A DNA stretch of 64,000 nt from contig JAKSZT010053883.1 of the NCBI GenBank assembly GCA_026826555.1, forward strand, positions 24,592,355 through 24,656,354, given 5' to 3'. Source of the DNA: Tolypeutes matacus. Taxonomy: Eukaryota > Chordata > Mammalia > Cingulata > Chlamyphoridae. This document shows, in pieces, positions 55,661 through 64,000 of this stretch. Positions within the stretch are counted from its first letter, which is position 1; each line of letters begins with the position of its first letter. The translations under genes were made by a program, and so were the position numbers. The notes below the pieces were generated by a model that did not search any database, had not been told where the DNA came from, and was given only the letters and a program-made list of their open reading frames with translations.

Positions 55661-57989
55661 AAAAAAAGAAAAATAAAACTAATAGTTGTAAAACATTTTT
55701 CCTGTGATGTCTACGTACAGCATGGTTATAAGGATACAATTTCAATTAATAACATTTCATATAGTGAAATTTCATTCTTAGTTTGAATTTATTACCTATA
55801 AAAGTGATGACTGATTCATTAACCAAATATTTAATGTCTATAATATGGCGGTACTACAGAGAGAGCGATGAACAAAATGAACCAAGCCCTTGCCCTCATG
55901 GAGTGCTTTTTTTATTCTAGTGAAAGAGACAGAAAATAAACAAGAAACTATATTGTACAATGTCAGTGCACTGTTAAAAAAGTAAGGGTAAGGAGACTGT
56001 GACGGGGGGGCACAGATAGGGTGTTTCAGATAGGGTGAACAGGGATAATTTATCCAAGTAAAATCTGTCTAAAAAGCCACAAAAGAGGCTATATTCTCTT
56101 TAGATGGAAAATGAGAACATTTTCTCTACTCTTTAATTCTATTCTCATTATCAGGGCCCAAACAGCCCTAAATGAGCTAACCAGATTTGATTTAGGAGGC
56201 TTTTCGGACCTGACTTTTTCTATTTCTCCTCTCATAAATTCCACAAACATGTAGCAATCTAAATGGAGATGAGTATTAGCGAAGAACACTGACATTTCAG
56301 TGCAGAATACCAGTTGTGCCACTGTGCTAAAGGATCTACTTTTTATTAATTAACCATAGGTAGCAAGATGCTGGTAATCATTCTTATTCTAAATGCTCTA
56401 AAATATCTATTTCATAAAATCTATATACTCCAGCATGTAAAAATGCAAAATCCACAGACCAAGACTAAAATTACCAAAGCTTATAATAATGTGTTCTGCA
56501 ACGTTTTCAAAGGAAGGTTCTTATCAAATCACTTTCAATATCACTCTGCTATTTATAAAGTCATGCTCCTAGTCAAGAACTTGGGTTAAATTGTTCTTGG
56601 TACTATTCAGTGAAAAATGTAAAAGAGAAAGAACATTTATAATAAATTATTTAGTAACTGGGCATAAGATGAACACCACTGTGCATACCGACAAGAAGAG
56701 ATGTGTGATCACATAATTTTCCCAAAGTCTCTCATTTCATTTTCTGTAAGTAGAAAGAGTCATAGCTAATCTTACAGACTGTGGGAAGGATTAAAGAAAT
56801 AGTGTATGCAAGGCACAATGTTTGGCACCTAGTAGATAATCAACAATCAAAAGATAACTACTATTATTATCAGAATATCAAGCAATTTATTTTCTGTTTG
56901 TGACTGACCAACTTTACATAAGGAGTACATACAGAAAAGAGTCAAGGGAGGTTGCAAAGGTGAGTGACTTAGTCAAGACTGAAGATGCCTACACAATAGC
57001 CCAGAAGAACTCTTACTCTACAAAGATTAAACAGCATGTACATACATGGCAACTACTAAAAGTTCAAAACTGCTGAAGAACTAAAGAACAATGAATCATT
57101 ATTTTCCTGGGCATAATGACCTATGTTTGATTATGTTTGGTTAGGGAATTATATAAAATGAAAGAGGTTAAGGGTAGTTGGGCCTAAGGAAAGAGGTAGT
57201 CAAGACTATTGACAAGTCCTGTTTGAATAAGGGAAGCAAAATGTGTCCCTTTTTTTTCCCTAGAAATGTGAGTGGTACCATGAGTATAAATTAAATTTAA
57301 GTCAACTGCCATTATTTTAATTTCATCAATAGCTGTCAGATATATGGGTTTTACAGAACCAAATACATAAAATTTCACAAATAACATGTTAAAGTACAAT
57401 GAAATCAATAAAAATGAATGAATGCCTATTTGTAAAACATTCCCTTAGGAGTTAGTTTATTATAGATCTTGACAACGTAGGTATGCAATTCAAATACCAT
57501 TTCAAAAGTTAGTTGTTAAAACACAGCATTTGAAAGCTACCAGTAAGTAATTAGCAATCAAATGCTCAGTGGAAATATTCTAATAAATAATCATTCATCC
57601 TATAGTTCCCCATTATACTCTATAGAATCATCATCTATATACTCTCCCCCAATGCAGAAAATTTAGAAATTCTAAACTCTCTCTCTCGGTATGCATTAAC
57701 AAACACCAAAACCCCAACTTTACCATCTCTGCATGGCTTCAACCCTACACCCAGGAAATGTTTTTAAATTTTACAATCATTTGGAAATATGAAACAATAA
57801 AGTTTTTATCATGTGTCAAAGGAACCTTGAAGAAGGATGAAACAGGAATCAGAAGCTAAGATGGCGTTTTGGCTGGACTGTCACCGACTCCCCTGTAAGT
57901 TCCAGTACTTAGATTTGGAATACTGTGCCTAGAATACAATAAGTGCTTTCTTTTGAAATGTATAAAGACCAAAAAGGCCCAAAGTGAAA

Positions 57990-58515
57990 ATTAAATAGAG
58001 CCTCTCATTTCAGTTACTATAACAAAAGTTCACCAGGAAAATAACTGGAATGATGAACGCACAACTATGTGATTATAACAAATACTTTGTATACTTTGGA
58101 TGAACTGTGTGCTTTATTAATATGTATCAATAAAATTCATTTGTTAAAAAAAAAAACTGGCAAAAAACTTTGGCGCTAAAACAATGAATGTTTATCAAAA
58201 ATTAATAGTTAATAGAGGGGGTTGGATGTAGCTCAACTGGTTGGGCATCCGTCTCCCATATGGAGGGACTCGGGTTTGATCCCTGGGACCTCCCGGTAAA
58301 AAAAAAAAAAAAAATAGTTAATAGATTGACGATGATCTTTCATAATTTGTTATAAATGTCTCACAACTATGCAAGGTACTGGTGGTAGGGTGAAGTATAG
58401 GAGCCCTGTATGTTATGCATGTTTGTTTTGTAGGTTCACAACTTTTACTATACACTTACTGTTTATGTATGTTCATATGTGAATGATATATTTCAATAAA
58501 ATTTTAATGAAAAAA
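57990..58515 (+). mobile_element. L1 3' end interrupted by a SINE
   Basis: The left part (57990-58145) matches the second tail at 44690-44815. The right part (58325-58515) matches 38050-38250. A SINE with a 12-bp target duplication sits between them. Confidence 0.75.
58216..58312 (+). mobile_element. Single tRNA-like SINE inserted in an L1 3' end
   Basis: Monomer with a poly-A tail. Target duplication AATAGTTAATAG at 58204-58215 and 58313-58324. Confidence 0.9.
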
Positions 58516-58689
58516 AAATTAATGCTAACTTTTGTACAGTAGGATTTGTAAGTGTGAATGACAGAAAACTCTGAATGCCATTTTATAGCTAAAAAATGTA
58601 CATTCAGAGAAGTTAAGCAATTTGCCAGTTATGACCACTTAATGGTAAGACAAAGACCCAATCTCAGGTTTCTGTAACTCCAGACATTG

Positions 58690-58920
58690 CAATATGGTCA
58701 GAAAATAGCATAAGTTCTGAATGCAGAGACTTGGGTTCAAATTTTGGCAACTTAATATATGTCTGGCCCTGGGTACAACAAATTCCATTTCTTCAACTGT
58801 AAAATGGGAAGCCATATAATTTATTTATGAGAATTAGAATAAGGGATTGAAATTACATGAAGAGCACTTAACTTTACATAGAAATCTTTCAGTAAACAGT
58901 AGTTATTTGTCCACTAGGTT
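58690..58920 (+). repeat. MIR
   Basis: GCAGAGACTTGGGTTCAAAT, TCTTCAACTGTAAAATGGGA and TTTCAGTAAACAGTAGTTAT. Confidence 0.7.
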
Positions 58921-59111
58921 AGAGCTAATTTGAAAACATGGCAATTACTTCGGTCTTAAATCCACAATGACTTGTAAGTCATTTAAACACAAAGATCAGC
59001 ATACAAAGAAATACAGACTATCATAAAGAGCAGCTACTAAGAAAGATATTTACTAGAGATCACATTCTGTCAACAATTTATTTGCTGAATTCACTTGTGT
59101 AACCAGTTCGG

Positions 59112-59548
59112 AACTGAATCATGTCACCCACAAAAGATCCCAACCCCCTGGACCTGTGGGTGTGAACCTATTTGTGAACAGGACACCGTGGTAGATGTTA
59201 TTAGTTAAGGTGTGCCCAAAATGAATGAGGGTGGGCTGTAATCCAATATGGGTGAAGTCCTTATAAGCAAAGGAAACTAGGCACAGGAGAGAAAACCACA
59301 GGAAGACCAAGAAGCTGGAAGTCAATGGAACCCAGAAGAGAAAAGAAAGGAAAAGATGCTGCCATGTGCACTGCCATGTGACAGAAAAGCCAAGGACCAA
59401 GGGATTGCCAAGAGTCTTTGAGGAGAAAGCACCACCTTGCTGACACCCTAATTTTGGACTTCACCTAGCCTAAAACTATAAGCCAATAAATTCTTATTGT
59501 TTAAGGTAACCCATTGTATGGCATTTGTTTTAGCAACTGGGTAAGTAA
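59112..59548 (+). mobile_element. ERVL-MaLR solitary LTR (MLT1/MST-like)
   Basis: Follows the MaLR LTR layout: start near AACTGAATCATGTCACCCAC, then TAATCCAATATGGGTGAAG and TCCTTATAAGCAAAGGAAAC, a late GACACCCTAATTTTGGACTT, AATAAATTCTTATTGTTTAA and a closing GTAAGTAAGATA. It has no coding sequence. Confidence 0.75.
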
Positions 59549-59881
59549 GATATGCCTGGTATGGAATTGTACCTATTGCAAAGAAAAACATGTATTAGCT
59601 TCCAAATAAATTACCTTACTTGAAAAATACTGAACAGGATAAAATACCTATACTTTCAAGATGTGTTTTTTCCCTATAATTCAGTGGAATCTATAAAAAT
59701 TAAACATAAACTCTCTTAGTTAGAATGAGTAAAGGATTCTTGTTTGCATCTTATCATATGTACCTATGTAAGCATGGTGTTTTGCCTCAAAAGACAAGCT
59801 TTAATTTGACAATGCATATCAAAAGCTTAAATGCTCATTTCATTTGCCCTAGAGAACTTTTACTTTTAGAAATAAAATAAT

Positions 59882-59971
59882 CAGAGTGAGTGTAGCTCAG
59901 TGGTTGAGCGCCTGCTTCGCATGTACAAGGTTCCAGGTTCAAACCCTGGTACCTCCTTTAAAAAAAAAAAA
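59882..59971 (+). mobile_element. Single tRNA-like SINE, closest in the window to tRNA-Ala
   Basis: The body GTAGCTCAGTGGTTGAGCGC is followed by CTGCTTCGCATGTACAAGG, keeping an Ala-CGC-like anticodon loop, and a good B box GGTTCAAACCC. The acceptor stem does not close, so it is not a tRNA gene. Confidence 0.85.
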
Positions 59972-60731
59972 GAAAGAATCATGAATGCATGCAAAGGATG
60001 TTAATCAGTCTTATTTATAACACCAAAATATTGCTAAGTTAAATAACAAAACAGGCCGGTTGAAATAAAGCATGGTTCACCTTTATGGTGTATTTAAATG
60101 AAGTCAGTAAAGATGTTATAAAAAAGAACGTTAAGTAATGTGGGAAAATGTGAAAACAGGATACAAAGCCATGTATGCAGAATAACCCCAATTTTCAAAG
60201 GAATTAAACAAAAAGGTTAAAATGAAAAATGCCAAACATTAATATTGGTTTTCTCTGACATGAGGATTTGGGATGGTTTTTTTGTTTTTGTTTGTTTTTT
60301 GGTTTTTGAGTTTTACCAATTTACCACAATTTTTAGCAATGAAGAGGTGTTACTCCAGCAATCAGGAGAAAATGATCTAACTAAAAAAGACTTTGTTTTG
60401 CAGTTAACTGTCCTTTACCAGGCCAACTAAAAACTACTATTACTATAAGTTAAAGTATATATGATGAGTTTAGGATTTGTGTGCAATCCAAAAGGTATTG
60501 TAAATAAGCTGTCTGAAGAACTTGTACATCCCCCTTTGGTGGCAAGCCACTTGTAAGAGACTGAAGTGATCTAAGAATGCTGCCTAAGCAGGAAACTATA
60601 CCATGGTAGAAAGAAAACTTGACTATCCCATTCTAATACCCACTTTGCCTCTTACCAGCTATCTAAACCTTATTTTGTACAACCCTCTAAGCAGTTTCCT
60701 CTTCTGTAAAGTAACTGATAACACAATAGGA

Positions 60732-60932
60732 GGGAAGCGGCTGTGGCTCAATCAGTAGGGCTCCCGTTTACCATATGGGAGGCCCCGGGTTTGGTTCCCG
60801 GGGCCTCCTGGTGAAGGCAAGCCCACCCGCGTGGTGTGGTTAGCTGACCCAGCGAGCGCAGGCAGCAAGGGGGGGGGTGTAAAAATGGGTTAATAAATAA
60901 AATATTTAAAAAAAAAAAAAAAAAAAAAAAAA
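60732..60932 (+). mobile_element. DAS-type tRNA-Ala SINE, full length with long poly-A
   Basis: Nearly identical head to the 55340 copy, ending in A23 or longer. Target duplication ACACAATAGGA at 60721-60731 and 60933-60943. The long pure poly-A suggests a young insertion. Confidence 0.93.
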
Positions 60933-61072
60933 ACACAATAGGAATCCAGTAAACCAAAAAGTGAGAGTTATATCTGTGCCTAAACTCAGGTACACACACA
61001 CGAGGGACTTCACACATATTCCTTATTAGTCGTTAACATTATCTTTTAATAATACACAATAACTAAAATTCA

Positions 61073-61288
<216 letters not shown>

Positions 61289-62928
61289 TTATACTAGTAA
61301 GAATCATCAGGGTTTTCAAAGACTACATCCAACGGGGCAGATTCTACTGTAAAATATTATTTAAAGAATATATCAATACATTCTAACTAATCATTAATTC
61401 TATTTTTTTAAAAATAAAAAACATTACACAATACCCCCATACCAAACTCTTCCAACATCACTAATATGCTCCAGGCCCAGAGGAAGAAGCCAGTGAGGGA
61501 CAAAAAGTTGACGATATCAAAAGAGAAAATAACTTATAGAAGAAGTTGAAAGGGCTGGGTCTTCTAAGAACAGATGGAGGAACTGGCCTTGTTTACTAAA
61601 AAGGCATGTTTTTCCCTGAGAAAGAAAGGATATAAGGATAGACATAAACAACATTTATTGTTGGAAGAGAGAGAAATGGAAGAATTCCCATGCTTAAAGT
61701 AAAGGAACAGAACAAAAGATTAAGTTGTACCCCTCTTTCAAAGGTAAGAATGGACAGCTAGAGATTGCTGAGGTAAATGACAGAGACAGGAATCCAGATG
61801 CTTCATTAACCCCAGAAGCATGAGTATCAATCTTCTGACAACAAAACCCACTCATTTGACCCTCCACTGCTCACTATCCAAGAGACTTGGTTTACCTATT
61901 TCTATTTTTAAAGTAGGTCTACCATCATAAAAGTCATTCCATGAGTACATTCAGACAATATACAAAATTTTAAATTTATGAAGTCAAAATTGAACACAGA
62001 CACAAAAGATACCACACCTGGATTCAATTTTACAGACTTGCTGAGTATCCTAAACAAAACTAAGCATTCTGCTTTAATCCACATGATCTGCTCACCTTCT
62101 TTGGCAGCAAGCTACAACTGCCATCTTGGCCCCAAAGAGTAAGGCAGCACAGAAGTAAATAGAGGTGCAACCTTGGCACAACAGAAATCCAAACCCTTGA
62201 ATTCTCTAATGAAGCTGGTGGCTAAAAAACTTCAAGGGTGCACGTTTGCTACCCAGGACAAGGGCTCAAAGCCAGCCTCTGAAATGCTGAGACATATCAC
62301 CAATTTAAACTTTCTCTTAAAGAACAGAATTAAATATGTGCAATTTTGCTTAATAATAATGTCTTACTATGAGTTCCAGAGAGTTGTTTCAAATATTATA
62401 GCTACTCTGAACAAAACATATTTTCATTAAGTCAAAATGAGTTGGTACATGTTTTTAGTTTATCCATTTTTAAGCTTCTAAAACACATATTAAGTCAGGA
62501 TGAATCATCATCCAATAATATGCTCTGGCATTTCAATTTTTATGTTTTCTGCACCTGTGGGCTTAGCCAAATTCAAGAAGCTCCATTTATAAGCAAGGGT
62601 GCCCACTGAAAAACACATAGAACTGCGCCTGAGTACTGCTTAGGAAAACTATATTAATAAATGCACTATTTTAAATGGTTTAAAACTTTTGAACTTGTCA
62701 GAACCTAAGGGGTCTAAAAATCAAACCTCCAAGTTTAAAAAAAAAAGAGTGTGGTTGACACCTTCAGTGATAGCTCCAAGGCTCCTCAAAGGTCAACAAA
62801 GAGAATTTCAACTGGGCACGAACTGCTCTTCCCATAGACATTTACACTATTCTTTAAATTTTCTCAATCGGCATTTCTATTACTTTACTCTCCTTGTCAT
62901 GTGACCAGTGACTGAGTTGAGCAAAGTG

Positions 62929-63005
62929 TCCTAGGGGCCATCATTCATTTAGCTTGGCTCACCAGGATGTCTGCTTCAGTGAGGGCAAGTATGTCATCCC
63001 TAAGA
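62929..63005 (-). ncRNA. C/D-box snoRNA-like copy, SNORD103/SNORD85 type (copy 3, possibly degenerate)
   Basis: On the minus strand: C-like box GGATGA (62994-62999), the same 10-nt guide (62981-62990 on plus) and a perfect D' CTGA (62976-62979). A 7-8 pair stem is possible between 62998-63005 and 62929-62936 (with one G-U pair), but no CTGA D box lies just inside it. It sits in the intron upstream of the 61106-61257 exon. It may be the diverged SNORD85 counterpart or a decaying copy. The guide plus D' block is too well kept to be chance. Confidence 0.6.
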
Positions 63006-63104
63006 CCAGTTCTTTGTTTCAAGTAATATCTATCAAGTTAATGGCGGAACAGACTTTAGTAGAAAATACAGAAAAGCCCATTCAAGATAATATAGACATT
63101 ATAT

Positions 63105-63310
63105 GATGTAGTGGCAAACTGCATGGGCTCTGGAGTTAGACCAAGTTCAAATCCGGGCTCTACAACATTTAGGTTGCATGACCTCAAAACAACACAGCTC
63201 TCTAAGCCCTAATTTCCTAATGCGTAAGATTATTATCCAACAACTCATATGAAAGCAAAGCACTCAGCATAATGCCTGGCAAATAGTTAATAATTGTTCA
63301 ATAAATATTA
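63105..63310 (+). repeat. MIR
   Basis: GCATGGGCTCTGGAGTTAGA, CAAATCCGGGCTCTACAAC and ATGCCTGGCAAATAGTTAAT. Confidence 0.85.
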
Positions 63311-64000
63311 ACGATGGCTAGCAAAGATCATTCTACTAAGAACAGCTTTTCATTTCTCCAAAGCCTGGGAAAGCATGAATACTAAATATGTTCCCATAAC
63401 AACTCATGCCAAAAAGTGAACAATTCTAAAGAAAATCATAAGAAAAGGAGTTTGATGCTGTATTTAAATTCATAATTGCAAATAGTATGCTATATTATTA
63501 AAAGTGAAATCTTATGATAATATTTAGTCATGATTAACATGACTTGGAGGGATCTGCCTCCAAAACAGTATTTACTTTGGAAGACATATAATTAGTCCTA
63601 ATGTTAAATTCAATCTAGCATTATTTACAACCCACGACAAGTGACAACAACTGTGCCACAAAGAATCAAATAACAAAGATACCTGTCTTGGAAAGAGTTC
63701 AGCCTCAAGAGAAAGAAAATCACATTCATATATACATCCAAAAGCAAATAAAAACAATGCAGTAATTAGTAGAAGAATAGCAGGGAGTCAGCAAGGAAGG
63801 CTTTCTAGAGGTGATAATGCCAGCTAAGAAGCTTCCCAGGCAGACAACGGGGAAAAGAGCTTACTATGCAAGGCTAAGGAGACCATGAAAGCAAAGATAC
63901 AGAAACCTAGAACATTGTGGTATGTGCAGCAAACTAAAATCAGTTTAGTTTTCCTAGACTAGATAGTGTGAGCCAGTCGTGGCCAATTTGAGGGGGAGAA

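Noticed and set aside
59119..59400. 93-codon minus frame
   Set aside because: Antisense of a MaLR LTR; no protein-like features.
59882..59971. Functional tRNA-Ala gene
   Set aside because: The A and B boxes are good, but the acceptor stem does not pair and a poly-A tail follows, so it is a SINE.

Overview
The window is mammalian nuclear DNA, almost certainly from a xenarthran and most likely an armadillo (Dasypus). The main evidence is a set of tRNA-Ala-like SINEs of the armadillo DAS type, several with intact target-site duplications, together with xenarthran-looking L1 3' ends and many old MIR and L2 fragments. It is multi-exon eukaryotic sequence with two assembly gaps: 400 N at 17018-17417 and 10 N at 33916-33925. 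There are no operons, insertion sequences or CRISPR arrays.

The one gene that can be read directly is PUM1 (Pumilio homolog 1, a Puf-family RNA-binding translational repressor). It lies on the minus strand from the right edge of the window down to about 29430. Nine coding exons were placed by reading frame, matching intron phases and GT/AG splice sites: 61106-61257, 55098-55236, 53624-53767, 52183-52479, 50880-51116, 40197-40464, 36639-36768, 34663-34797 and 31183-31314. They run from the Q/A-rich middle of the protein through Puf repeats 1-3 and then jump to the C-terminal cap and stop codon. The exons for repeats 4-8 (roughly 190 residues) are absent. They should lie between 31315 and 34662, where the 10-N gap sits, so the gap probably hides several kilobases. 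The 5' exons lie beyond the right edge. A 3' UTR of about 1.75 kb carries one Pumilio response element.

Three PUM1 introns carry C/D-box snoRNA copies of the SNORD103/SNORD85 type (33643-33734, 54911-54987, 62929-63005). All share the same guide, complementary to 18S rRNA GAGGGCAAGU. By the D'+5 rule the two copies with a CTGA D' box point to G601. The first two have good terminal stems. The third lacks a recognisable D box and may be decaying.

The left half (1 to about 29400) has no exon I can support. A GC-rich, CpG-rich island around the 400-N gap (about 16480-17700) is the best promoter candidate. From the known human order (SDC3 next to the PUM1 3' end, both on the same strand) I infer that it is the SDC3 promoter and first exon, that 1-16480 is SDC3 intron 1, and that 17700-29430 is the intergenic spacer. 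Exon 1 itself would be inside the gap and cannot be seen. This half is GC-rich and full of MIR and L2 remnants. The PUM1 introns are AT-rich and hold L1 fragments, SINEs, a MaLR LTR and a hAT-like element.
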